A stretch of DNA of 64,000 nucleotides from Pontitalea aquivivens (GTDB lineage: Bacteria; Pseudomonadota; Alphaproteobacteria; Rhodobacterales; Rhodobacteraceae). The notes beneath the pieces are model-generated. The model saw only the letters and a list, made by a program, of their open reading frames with translations. It had not been told where the DNA came from and ran no database searches. Shown in pieces: positions 1 through 7,570 of this stretch. The translations under genes and the position numbers were made by a program. The DNA lies in assembly GCF_046507575.1 (NCBI RefSeq), contig NZ_JBKFEY010000001.1:662406-726405 (forward strand), read 5' to 3'. The first letter of the stretch is position 1. Every line of letters starts with the position of its first letter.

Positions 1-617
1 TTGCGCCCCTCTTGCGGCCGTCGGACGCGGGCCAGCGGCGTGCGGCGCAGCATAATCTGCTGTGGTCCGCCTTCTCGGATGGGCCCGACCGGCAGCGCGA
101 CTTCCTGTGGCGCGAGGATCGGGACGGCAGCTTCCTGACCCTCTCGGCGCGCGCTCCGGTGCAGACCGATCTGTTCCAGCCGCATCGGGTCAAGGTCTAT
201 GAACCCGCGTTGGCCCGCGGCGACAGGCTGGAATTCCAGTTGCGTTGTAATGCGACCCGGCAAAAGCGCGGAGGCGCGCGGGTCGATGTAGTGATGGATG
301 CGCTGCATTCCGTTCCACCGGGCAGCCGCGCCGAAGATCGCATGCGCCTTGCGGCAGAGGAGGGCAGGGCCTGGCTGTCGCGGCAGGGTGAAAAGGCCGG
401 TTTCACACTGATCTCGGCCGAGGCCGAGGACTACCGGGCCGAGGTTTTGCCCGGTCATCGCGGGCCTCGCAAGGGGCAGCCGCAATTCGGCATTCTGGAC
501 CTGTCCGGCCGTATTGCGGTAAGTGACCCCGACATCTTCCTTGCGCATCTTGCTGCGGGTTTCGGCCGCGCCAAGGCCTTCGGCTGCGGCTTGATGTTGA
601 TCCGGCGGGCACCATGA
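1..617 (+). CDS. cas6e: Cas6e (CasE) crRNA endoribonuclease, 5'-truncated by window edge
   Basis: This is the crRNA-processing endonuclease and Cascade subunit of type I-E CRISPR systems. The frame is open from base 3 with no convincing start, so the N-terminal beta strand lies outside the window. The segment AAQHNLLWSAF aligns with the E. coli Cas6e region YQLHQGLWHLF; its histidine (codon 51-53) would be the catalytic His. The C-terminal GFGRAKAFGCGL is the glycine-rich loop typical of the RAMP fold. The stop overlaps the cas1 start (ATGA), which shows translational coupling. The rest of Cascade and Cas3 should lie upstream, outside the window. Confidence 0.93.
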   Translation, partial: APLLRPSDAGQRRAAQHNLLWSAFSDGPDRQRDFLWREDRDGSFLTLSARAPVQTDLFQPHRVKVYEPALARGDRLEFQLRCNATRQKRGGARVDVVMDALHSVPPGSRAEDRMRLAAEEGRAWLSRQGEKAGFTLISAEAEDYRAEVLPGHRGPRKGQPQFGILDLSGRIAVSDPDIFLAHLAAGFGRAKAFGCGLMLIRRAP

Positions 618-1564
618 GCGGGGCGGGGAACGGCCTGCCCGGTCTTGCCCCGCCCGCACCGATCCCGCTGAAGGATCGGGCCACGCTGGTATTTGTCGAA
701 CATGCGCGGCTGGATGTTCTCGACGGGGCTTTTGTCGCAGTCAATGCTGACGGCACCCGCACCCAGATCCCGGTCGGCGGCATTGCTTGCATCATGCTGG
801 AGCCCGGCGCCCGCATCAGCCATGCTGCCGTGTCGCTGGCGGCGCGCGTCGGTACGTTGATCACCTGGGTCGGCGAGGGGGGCGTGCGGCTTTATTCCGC
901 CGGCCAGCCGGGCGGTGCGCGTGCCGATCGGTTGCTGTGGCAGGCCCGTATCGCGCTGGACGATGCTGCGCGTCTGCGCGTGGTCCGCCGGATGTATGCG
1001 ATGCGCTTCGGCGAAGAGGCCCCCTCGCGCCGATCCATCGACCAGTTGCGCGGTATCGAAGGCGTGCGCGTCCGCGAGACCTATGCCCTGCTGGCGGACC
1101 GCCACGGGGTGGATTGGAAACGCCGGCGCTATGACCACACCGATTGGGAAGCAGGCGACGTTCCCAACCGGTGCCTGTCTGCCGCGACCGCATGCCTGCA
1201 CGGGCTGTCCGAGGCGGCCGTTCTGGCGGCGGGCTATGCGCCGGCCATCGGTTTCCTGCACTCGGGCAAGCCGCTGTCGTTCGTCTACGACATCGCCGAC
1301 CTGTTCAAGCTGGAAACCGTGGTGCCCGAAGCCTTCCGCATTGCGGGGCTCGCGGCGAAGGGCAAGCTTGATATGGGGCCTGATCGCGCGGTTCGACTGG
1401 CGTGCCGTGACATCTTTCGCAAGACGGGCCTGCTGACCCGCATCATCCCCGCGATTGAAGATGTGCTTTCCGCCGGTGAGGTCCCCCGCCCGGATCCCCC
1501 GCCCGAAGCAATGCCAGTTGCCTTTGAGGAAGGCCAAAGCGGCGATGCGGGGCACCGCGGATGA
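614..1564 (+). CDS. cas1: Cas1 (type I-E), CRISPR integrase
   Basis: This is the DNA integrase subunit that, with Cas2, inserts new spacers at the leader end of the array. The protein has 316 residues. All four metal/catalytic positions of Cas1e are present: E149 (RGIEGVR), H216 (GFLHSGKP), D226 and D229 (VYDIADL). Each sits exactly eight residues after the E. coli equivalent (E141, H208, D218, D221). The stretches NRCLSAATACLHG and AAGYAPAIGF are also I-E hallmarks. The gene overlaps both neighbours by ATGA. There is no sign of decay, so adaptation appears intact. Confidence 0.97.
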   Translation: MSGAGNGLPGLAPPAPIPLKDRATLVFVEHARLDVLDGAFVAVNADGTRTQIPVGGIACIMLEPGARISHAAVSLAARVGTLITWVGEGGVRLYSAGQPGGARADRLLWQARIALDDAARLRVVRRMYAMRFGEEAPSRRSIDQLRGIEGVRVRETYALLADRHGVDWKRRRYDHTDWEAGDVPNRCLSAATACLHGLSEAAVLAAGYAPAIGFLHSGKPLSFVYDIADLFKLETVVPEAFRIAGLAAKGKLDMGPDRAVRLACRDIFRKTGLLTRIIPAIEDVLSAGEVPRPDPPPEAMPVAFEEGQSGDAGHRG

Positions 1565-1848
1565 TGGTCGTGGTGGTTTCAAATGCGCCCCCCCGCCTGC
1601 GGGGCCGCCTGTCGGCATGGCTGGTAGAGGTTCGGGCAGGCGTATATGTTGGCGACTATTCCACCCGCACCCGAGAGATGATCTGGGATCAGGTGGTGGC
1701 CGGGCTTGATCAGGGCGACGCGGTGATGGTCTGGAAGGCGCCCAACGATCAGGGCTATGACTTCCGCACACATGGAAGAAATCGCCGCATGCCGGTAGAT
1801 TTCGACGGACTGAAACTGGTGAGCTTTCTTCCCGAAAAGCCCGTCTGA
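1561..1848 (+). CDS. cas2: Cas2 (type I-E)
   Basis: This is the structural partner of Cas1 in spacer acquisition (type I-E Cas2, CasSp class). The protein has 95 residues and starts MMVVVVSNAPPRLRG; the first beta strand, the segment VRAGVYVGDYSTRTREMIW and the ending GLKLVSFLP are typical of Cas2e. Two adjacent ATG codons (1561 and 1564) could start it; the first overlaps the cas1 stop. The CRISPR leader follows directly, the usual I-E order. Confidence 0.96.
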   Translation: MMVVVVSNAPPRLRGRLSAWLVEVRAGVYVGDYSTRTREMIWDQVVAGLDQGDAVMVWKAPNDQGYDFRTHGRNRRMPVDFDGLKLVSFLPEKPV

Positions 1849-1918
1849 TCGCGCGGGAAATTTCGGTACGCTCTTTGACATTGGAAAAAATCTGGCAGAT
1901 CAAGCGTCTGCAGGAAGA
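1849..1918 (+). promoter_or_regulatory. CRISPR leader
   Basis: A 70-base AT-richer segment lies between cas2 and the first repeat. It contains CTCTTTGACATTGGAAAAAA; TTGACA (1875-1880) is a good -35 for pre-crRNA transcription, but no clear -10 follows at 17 bases. The leader assignment rests on its position next to cas2, on repeat orientation (repeats end in GAACCG as in other I-E arrays), and on repeat variants being confined to the far end of the array. Confidence 0.75.
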
Positions 1919-2740
1919 CTGTTCCCCGCCCGCGCGGGGATGAACCGACCAGCTTGATCTTTGCATCCAGTTCGGCCCGCTGTTCCCCGCCCGCGCGGGG
2001 ATGAACCGCGGTCGCTCTTGACGAATGCCTCGATCATGGCCTGTTCCCCGCCCGCGCGGGGATGAACCGGGCGACACAGGCAAAAGCACCGCCTGCCTTC
2101 GCTGTTCCCCGCCCGCGCGGGGATGAACCGGATACGACACGGCAGGGCTTGCCCTAAATGCCCTGTTCCCCGCCCGCGCGGGGATGAACCGGGTGGGTAC
2201 CAGATCGCGGGCGGCGGCGATGACTGTTCCCCGCCCGCGCGGGGATGAACCGGAAGGAAAGACATGCGGCTGAGTGACTTTTACCTGTTCCCCGCCCGCG
2301 CGGGGATGAACCGCGGCGTGTTCTGACGTGCTGAGCGTCCAGAACCTGTTCCCCGCCCGCGCGGGGATGAACCGGCCACCGGAACCAACGGCGTTCCCCG
2401 CCCGGTCTGTTCCCCGCCCGCGCGGGGATGAACCGCCCCGGCGTTTCGACGAACCCGGTTTCCTCGTCTGTTCCCCGCCCGCGCGGGGATGAACCGCTGA
2501 TGATCAATGTCGGTAAGCTTGACATAGACTGTTCCCCGCCCGCGCGGGGATGAACCGGCAGCACCGCTTTCGGAGGCTGCTGGACTTAGCTGTTCCCCGC
2601 CCGCGCGGGGATGAACCGTGTCACTTTTGCATATCCTATCTAGTCCCCGCCTGTTCCCCACCCGCGCGGGGATGAACCGCGGAGTCATAGCGTGGTATCC
2701 CGAACGTGGCCCTGTTCCCCGCCCGCGCGGGGATGAACTG
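1919..2740 (+). CRISPR. Type I-E CRISPR array, 14 repeats and 13 spacers
   Basis: There are fourteen 29-base repeats at an exact 61-base period (starts 1919, 1980, 2041 ... 2712), so every spacer is 32 bases, the I-E standard. The repeat begins CTGTTCCCCGCC and ends GGGGATGAACCG. Its centre CCCCGC/GCGGGG forms the Cas6e hairpin with a CCGC loop. Repeats 1-12 are identical. Repeat 13 (2651) carries one G-to-A change in the stem, and repeat 14 (2712) ends GAACTG, marking the old, trailer end. Spacer 8 (2375-2406) contains GTTCCCCGCCCG, a 12-base copy of the repeat. Spacer 6 contains GGAAAG followed by an ATG, like the start of a phage gene. Spacer 12 is notably AT-rich. Confidence 0.99.
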
Positions 2741-2979
2741 ATGGTGCGCCTCCATGTGTCGCGGTGATCGAGAGAAATGGAACGGCGATCAAAAGAACTG
2801 GGTGGTCACCAGTTTTAACGACACTGTCGGGAATTTTGATGACCGGCCCCAGTGGGAAGCGTTCCGGGTCACTGGGCTTGGCGAGGAACGGGCTCCATCC
2901 CCGACCGGTCAAGTTGAAAATAGCGCCGCACCAGTCGGTTTTCAAGGCGATGCGTTCAGCCAAGCCCGGGCCCCGACAT
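2741..2979. other. Lower-GC segment after the array, possible insertion-sequence remnant
   Basis: No believable gene is present between the last full repeat and 3160. The first ~240 bases have clearly lower GC than the surroundings and contain several related short units around GGTCACCAG, GGTCACTGG and GACCGGCC, spaced a few tens of bases apart. Repeated short motifs of this kind occur at the ends of IS21-type elements, so a relic of such an element is possible. No transposase remains. The IS assignment is inference only. Confidence 0.3.
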
Positions 2980-3008
2980 CTGTTCCCCGCCTGCCGAGGC
3001 CGAAGCCA
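2980..3008 (+). repeat. Decayed CRISPR repeat
   Basis: The sequence begins with twelve bases identical to the start of the CRISPR repeat (CTGTTCCCCGCC), then diverges; about 19 of 29 positions match without gaps. It lies 268 bases after repeat 14, out of phase with the 61-base period, and is separated from it by lower-GC sequence. It looks like the relic of a formerly longer array. Confidence 0.55.
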
Positions 3009-3160
3009 GCTTCTGTGCCGCTCTGGCAGCTGATCCCATGGTTGCGTAACGGACCGAAATCAGCCTCTGGCGCATCCGGCGCGGTTCACCGGCCCGGGCT
3101 TGCGCTGGCCGTTTCGCCCCGCTTGCGCTAAAAGACCCTTCAGCAAAATGGAGATCGCAC

Positions 3161-3466
3161 ATGCGCCTTCATCTGGTCGCGGCATTGATCGGGCTGGCCC
3201 TGCCCGTGGGCGCGGATCCGGTCGCCGAGGGCGCGGCCCTTGTTCAGCGCAACTGCGCCGCCTGCCATGGGGTCACCCAGGACGATGCCAGCCCGAACCC
3301 CCGGGCGATACCGTTCCGCTTTCTGGGCCGGCTTTATCCCATTGAACATCTGGAGGAGGCTTTGGCCGAGGGCATCATGGTCGGCCACGACATGCCCGAA
3401 TTCGTGCTGGAGCCCGATCAGGTGACTGCGCTGATCCACTATCTGGAAACGATACAGGTCAGGTAA
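3161..3466 (+). CDS. Small periplasmic cytochrome c (class I-like)
   Basis: This 101-residue protein is probably a periplasmic electron carrier. It has an N-terminal signal peptide (MRLHLVAALIGLALPVGA), a single heme attachment site CAACH (C32, C35, H36) and a likely axial methionine at M78 in GHDMPEF, followed by the C-terminal helix typical of class I cytochromes c. GGAG lies upstream of the ATG. It has no operon partner. The redox partner cannot be told from sequence. Confidence 0.85.
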   Translation: MRLHLVAALIGLALPVGADPVAEGAALVQRNCAACHGVTQDDASPNPRAIPFRFLGRLYPIEHLEEALAEGIMVGHDMPEFVLEPDQVTALIHYLETIQVR

Positions 3467-3700
3467 CCGCACCGCCGACAGCGCCGGCCACGAACGGCGG
3501 CCCGGAAGAAGGGCGCATTTTCAGGGGATAACGCGATAAGTCGGTCGCCCCCTCGGAATAAGCTCGCAATCGGGGGGCATGTCGCCTATATCGGCGGGGC
3601 ATATATTGTTTTCGGTCCTGTTCCTCACGGCTCAGCTTTCGATCTTCAGCTTTGCCGGGCCGCTGCGCTGTGTGAGCGGCATCACAGAAGGAATGGCACG

Positions 3701-3883
3701 ATGACCAATGGCTCCGGGAAATGGCTCACCCCCACAAAAGGTTTCGGCTTCATCGCCCCGGAAGGCGGCTCGAAGGATGTGTTCATCCAGATCCCGGCGC
3801 CGGAACGCGCTGGCGTTCATCGGCTGCATGACGGTCTGGCCGTGACGTTCAATATCGAACATGATCGTAGCGGCCGTGAATAG
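3701..3883 (+). CDS. Cold-shock (CspA-family) protein, shortened by an early stop
   Basis: This 60-residue protein is a single cold-shock OB fold for single-stranded RNA/DNA binding. RNP1 is clear (KGFGFIAPEGG); RNP2 is altered (DVFIQI where VFVHI is usual). The frame ends at a TAG (3881-3883) after GRE. Reading on, the next codons give A-A-K-L-T-R-A and then TGA, which matches the normal C-terminal tail of this family. The gene is therefore either truncated by a nonsense mutation or read through. AGAAGG precedes the ATG. It could be a pseudogene or a divergent paralogue. Confidence 0.7.
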   Translation: MTNGSGKWLTPTKGFGFIAPEGGSKDVFIQIPAPERAGVHRLHDGLAVTFNIEHDRSGRE

Positions 3884-4093
3884 GCTGCGAAGCTCACGCG
3901 CGCTTGACCGGCTTGCAGCCGCCATGGATTGCATGGCATCGGTCGGCACCGCGCGCCGGGCGTTCATCCGTGCCGCAAGGACCGCCGGTTTCGTTCCCGA
4001 AACCCGGGTCTTGCGGGCGCCCGCCCCGTCACCGACTGAAACATGACCCACCCGCCCGGGCTATATCGGGCCCCAATGCAGTAAAGCCCGCCC

Positions 4094-4822
4094 ATGCAGA
4101 TCGCCAGATCAAGACTTTTCGACGTTCTTCTGGGCCTGTGGACCCTGTTCATCAGCCCGGCGATCCCGGTTCTGATGCGGCTGCGCCGCCCCGATCTGAC
4201 GCGGGCGGTGATCCGGTTCTGGACCGATGGGATATTTGGCCTGTCGCGCTGGTTCCTGGGCCTGCGGTTGCGCGAAGAGGGTGTGGAAAACAAGCATCTT
4301 CATGCCCCCTGCCTTTACGTCAGCAATCACCAGTCCGCCTGGGAAACGCTGGCCTTCAACCGCTTGCTGCCCGATATCACCATCGTCGCCAAGCAGGAAC
4401 TGGGGCGGATTCCGGTCTTTGGCTGGTTCCTGCGCAACGCCCCGATGATTTTGATCGATCGCGATGCGGGCGCGCGCGCGCTCAAGGGGATGGTTGCGGA
4501 ATCGCAGCGCGAACTGGCGCAGGGCCGATCGATCCTGATCTTCCCCGAAGGCACCCGCGTCAATGTGGGCGAACAGCGCAAGTATCAGCCGGGGCTGGTC
4601 GCGCTTTACCGCAAGCTGGATCTGCCGGTGGTGCCGGTAGCGCATAATTCGGGCAGCTTCTGGGGCCGGGGCGCCAAGCGGGGCGGCACGATCACCGTGT
4701 CCTATCTGCCGGCGATCCCGCCGGGCCTGCCGGCGGCCGAATTCATGGCCCGGGTCGAAGACCTTGTGAATGCCGAGAAAGAGCGTCTGTCCGCCAGCTG
4801 TGCCGCCCGGACCGGCGCCTAG
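4094..4822 (+). CDS. plsC: 1-acyl-sn-glycerol-3-phosphate acyltransferase (PlsC family)
   Basis: It transfers an acyl chain to lysophosphatidic acid to make phosphatidic acid at the inner membrane. The protein has 242 residues, with a hydrophobic N-terminal segment (residues 10-30). The catalytic block is NHQSAWE (H79, with E84 in place of the more usual D of HX4D), and the substrate-binding motif FPEGTR is at 150-155. A second acyltransferase, OlsA, is encoded at 16637. The gene is followed by the convergent GH128-like gene with only ~20 bases between. Confidence 0.88.
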   Translation: MQIARSRLFDVLLGLWTLFISPAIPVLMRLRRPDLTRAVIRFWTDGIFGLSRWFLGLRLREEGVENKHLHAPCLYVSNHQSAWETLAFNRLLPDITIVAKQELGRIPVFGWFLRNAPMILIDRDAGARALKGMVAESQRELAQGRSILIFPEGTRVNVGEQRKYQPGLVALYRKLDLPVVPVAHNSGSFWGRGAKRGGTITVSYLPAIPPGLPAAEFMARVEDLVNAEKERLSASCAARTGA

Positions 4823-4843
4823 GCGCCGCCGCCTTCGCGCGGG

Positions 4844-5710
4844 TCAGTTGCTGCCCGCATCGGCCACGCGCACCCCGCCCAGACGCTGCGCCACCTGCAG
4901 GAAGGCAGTGCCGATCGGGGTGGGGCGCAGGCTGTCATCGACCAGGTTCAGCCTGGGCGTGACACCCCCCCAGGGGTAGGGGTTGGCCGCGAACCAGGCA
5001 TGGCGTTCGACAAAGGGCAGGCGGTCCATCATGCGGATCGCCTCTTGCACGAAGGCGGCGTTCTGGGCGTAGCTGACGGCGCCGGGGCGGTTCCAGTCGA
5101 TCATGCCGAATTCCGTCACCCAGACGGGGCGGCGATATTCGCGGTGAACGGCCTCCAGCCAGCGCCTGAAGGCGGCCACATCGCCATCTTCGGAATAATA
5201 GTGGACGGCCATGAAATCGACGCGCAGGCCGCGGCGCTGCACCTCATCCATGAAGCGGCGCTGCCAGGATCCAGGGCCCAGCGTGCCGTCGCGGGTGGTG
5301 GCGGGGCTGCCCAGCCGCAGCCCATAGGCCTGCAGTCGGGGCCAGAGGTCCGCGGCCTTGTTCACGCTGATCGCGGTCTGGCCCTTGGCGTTCCCGTCGG
5401 GTTCGTTGAAGCCCAGCAGCGTGCGCACCGGCAGATCGGACCGGATCTTCTTGCCCACATCGCGCGCGCCATGCACCATCGGCACGAATTCCACCCCGCG
5501 CGGCTGGCCGCCAGGGTGATACATCTGATCCATGCGCCAGTTGTAATACCAGCTGACCCCGGGGCTTTGTTCGATGAATTCCAGCATCGTGTGGCGCGGG
5601 TTTTCCCAGGCGCCAAGGCCGATCTTCTGGGCATGGGCCGTGGGCGCGCCGATCATCATGGCAAGGGCCATCGCCATCAATCCCGCAAGTATCTTCCGCA
5701 CCATCCGCAC
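4844..5710 (-). CDS. Secreted glycoside hydrolase, GH128-like (Asl1-like fold)
   Basis: The 288-residue protein has a signal peptide ending around AHA (residue 27) and one TIM-barrel domain of the glycosyl hydrolase catalytic-core/GH128 type. The expected acid/base is E103 in GFNEPDG and the nucleophile E200 in VTEFG; HYYS (170-173) and WYYNW (54-58) are also typical of the fold. Family members cleave beta-1,3-glucans, so an extracellular beta-glucanase is the best guess. The natural substrate is not visible here. It lies downstream of the Dnr-like regulator on the same strand, across a 101-base AT-richer gap. Confidence 0.75.
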   Translation of the reverse strand: MRMVRKILAGLMAMALAMMIGAPTAHAQKIGLGAWENPRHTMLEFIEQSPGVSWYYNWRMDQMYHPGGQPRGVEFVPMVHGARDVGKKIRSDLPVRTLLGFNEPDGNAKGQTAISVNKAADLWPRLQAYGLRLGSPATTRDGTLGPGSWQRRFMDEVQRRGLRVDFMAVHYYSEDGDVAAFRRWLEAVHREYRRPVWVTEFGMIDWNRPGAVSYAQNAAFVQEAIRMMDRLPFVERHAWFAANPYPWGGVTPRLNLVDDSLRPTPIGTAFLQVAQRLGGVRVADAGSN

Positions 5711-5811
5711 CTCCGCATGCTGCTGTCTGGCTAGCCTGCGGCGATGGGGAAATTATGGCGTGAATCGGGTATGAATTTGCATCTTTGGGTTGAATTGGGG
5801 CGGGAATGTGA

Positions 5812-6516
5812 TCAGCGCGGGCCGGTCCAGGCGTCTGCCGGGTCGGCCAGGGCATAGCTGCGCAGCGCGGGCACGCTGCGGATGGACACGTTTTGATGGC
5901 GCACCCGCACCCCCAGCCGGTTCAGCCGGCCAAAGGCGCGCGACAGGCTTTCGGGCTTCATCCCCAGCCGTCCCGCCACCAGCGTCTTTTCAAAGGGCAA
6001 CAGCACCTCATGCGTCAGGCTTTCGGGCGGGCAAAGGTCGGCCAGGAATTCCGCCAGCCGCTGCGCACCGTTCTGCACCTTCAACTGTTCGACCTGGCCG
6101 AACATGTCATCGACATGGGCCGAGGTCGCGCGCAGCACCGCCATGGCCACATCGGGGCACAGGCAACCCGCCTGTTGCAGCACCTCGGCATCGATCAGCA
6201 GGATCTGGCAGGGGCTGACCGCCTGGGCCGAGGCCTTGTGCGGCGCGCCCATCAGCACGGGCAGTTCTTCGAAACTGCAGCCGGCGGGCAGAAGCTGCAA
6301 GATCGCCTCGGACCCGTTGGGCGCGATGCGATACAGCTTGATCCAGCCTGCCACCACGATGCGCAGCGCCCGGGCACGTTCCCCCTGCAGAAAGATCGTG
6401 GCGCCCCGGTCATAGGCGCGTACCCGCGCGCGCGCCAGAAGCCCATCGCGCACCGCAGGCGGAAGCGATCGCAACACGGCGGCGCCACGGGCCGTTCCGA
6501 CGAACCGATCCTGCAT
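5812..6516 (-). CDS. Crp/Fnr-family regulator, Dnr/NnrR-like
   Basis: This 234-residue transcription factor has an N-terminal cyclic-nucleotide-type beta roll (residues 15-130), a dimerisation helix and a C-terminal winged helix-turn-helix with recognition helix GMKPESLSRAF. There is no N-terminal cysteine cluster, so it is not an oxygen-sensing FNR; the family pattern fits the Dnr/NnrR group, which responds to NO via heme. It sits beside the anaerobic ubiquinone genes and has an FNR/Dnr dyad 60-73 bases upstream of its own ATG, so it may control the block and itself. The NO-sensing assignment is inference. Confidence 0.8.
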   Translation of the reverse strand: MQDRFVGTARGAAVLRSLPPAVRDGLLARARVRAYDRGATIFLQGERARALRIVVAGWIKLYRIAPNGSEAILQLLPAGCSFEELPVLMGAPHKASAQAVSPCQILLIDAEVLQQAGCLCPDVAMAVLRATSAHVDDMFGQVEQLKVQNGAQRLAEFLADLCPPESLTHEVLLPFEKTLVAGRLGMKPESLSRAFGRLNRLGVRVRHQNVSIRSVPALRSYALADPADAWTGPR

Positions 6517-6575
6517 CAGAAGCCACCTTTGCTGTCAGTCTGAGAGAATCATGTCAGACCAGCGTGGCATCCGCG

Positions 6576-6589
6576 TTGATGGCAATCAA
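6576..6589. promoter_or_regulatory. FNR/Dnr-type binding site upstream of the Dnr-like gene
   Basis: TTGATGGCAATCAA is a perfect TTGAT-N4-ATCAA dyad, the FNR-family consensus. Its centre is about 66 bases before the ATG of the minus-strand regulator gene, a distance compatible with a -41.5 activation site. On the other side it faces the 3' end of ubiV, so only the regulator gene is a plausible target. Confidence 0.8.
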
Positions 6590-6652
6590 GCCGCTTTGCA
6601 ATTTCCGGTTGTGGTATTTTATGAATGTTTATCAATATCTTGGCTGGTGCGA

Positions 6653-7570
6653 TCAGCCCGCTGCAGCCGTGCCCGACCAATGCGCCCCCGCAGGCCCGGA
6701 CAAAAACCCGTCCGACAACCGCCCCCCCGGCACCTGTCCGGCCAGATCCGCGGCCAGTTCCGCCCCGCTTTTCCGCCCGGCCAGAACCGCCGCATAGCCC
6801 CGGCAGATGCCGGTGAAATTGCCGGTCTGCGGCGACAGGCGCAGCGCCGTCACGCCGGCCTCGCGCAAGGCGTCAATCTGCAGCGCCATGCTGGCCGTGC
6901 TTTGGCTAAGCGTCTGCACCCCGTTCACCACCAGGAATTTTTGCCCGTCCAGGGTATCAACCTCGCGTCCGTCGGGATCCTCGGCGCAGACGAACTGGCA
7001 ATTGTCCTTGGCCCGGTCATGCAGGCGCGCGTGATAGCACCGCCCTGAAATCGCCAGCGGCAGCCGTCCGTGGCCCCAGACCTCGACCGCAACGCCCGCG
7101 TCACGCCCGGCCCGGGCCAGCATCGCCACCGATTCCAGCGGCAGTTCGGGCGGCAGGCAGATCCGGGTGGCGCCGCGCCCGGCCAGCCAGCGCAGCGTGC
7201 CTTCGTTGTAGACATTGACCATAGGGCCCACCCAGAACGGTGTGCCGGGGGCGATATGATGCAGCGCGGTCAGGTCGTTGATCTCGACCGCAAGGCCGGT
7301 GGCGGCCAGATCGGCGGCCATCTTGCGTTCGCGTTTCAGCGTGATCAGCGCCAGGCTGGACAGCGCGACCGCCTTGCCCGCGGCCTGCAGGGTTTCCACG
7401 GCCTGGGGGATTTCATCCTGCCAGAAGGGCAGGCGCTTGGAACAGACCCATTCCCCGATCACCACCCGCGCGACCGGCGCCTGCGCAAGGGCCGCGTAAA
7501 ACCCGCGCACCGCGCCTGCGGTCCAGAAAAAGGCATTCGGCCCGACGGTCAGGTCCATCATCATCTCCAT
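6653..7570 (-). CDS. ubiV: UbiV, oxygen-independent ubiquinone hydroxylation protein (U32 family)
   Basis: Partner of UbiU in the O2-independent hydroxylation steps of ubiquinone synthesis; the UbiUV heterodimer carries one [4Fe-4S] cluster per subunit. The 305-residue protein has the four cluster cysteines of E. coli UbiV: one in GEWVCSKR near the N-terminus, then a Cys in GRCYHAR followed by DNCQFVC with the same CX12CX3C spacing. It overlaps the ubiU stop by ten bases and is the last gene of ubiT-ubiU-ubiV. The N-terminal MEMMM leaves several possible starts. Confidence 0.93.
   Translation of the reverse strand: MEMMMDLTVGPNAFFWTAGAVRGFYAALAQAPVARVVIGEWVCSKRLPFWQDEIPQAVETLQAAGKAVALSSLALITLKRERKMAADLAATGLAVEINDLTALHHIAPGTPFWVGPMVNVYNEGTLRWLAGRGATRICLPPELPLESVAMLARAGRDAGVAVEVWGHGRLPLAISGRCYHARLHDRAKDNCQFVCAEDPDGREVDTLDGQKFLVVNGVQTLSQSTASMALQIDALREAGVTALRLSPQTGNFTGICRGYAAVLAGRKSGAELAADLAGQVPGGRLSDGFLSGPAGAHWSGTAAAG

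Noticed and set aside
455..2688. Minus-strand frames through the CRISPR array giving VHPRAGGEQ / SPRGRGT / IPARAGN repeats
   Set aside because: They are translations of the repeat in three frames, a well-known false protein class; there is no ribosome site or independent coding signal.
2764..3033. Small frames in the region after the array
   Set aside because: No ribosome site, no domain, and they run through repeat relics; treated as non-coding.
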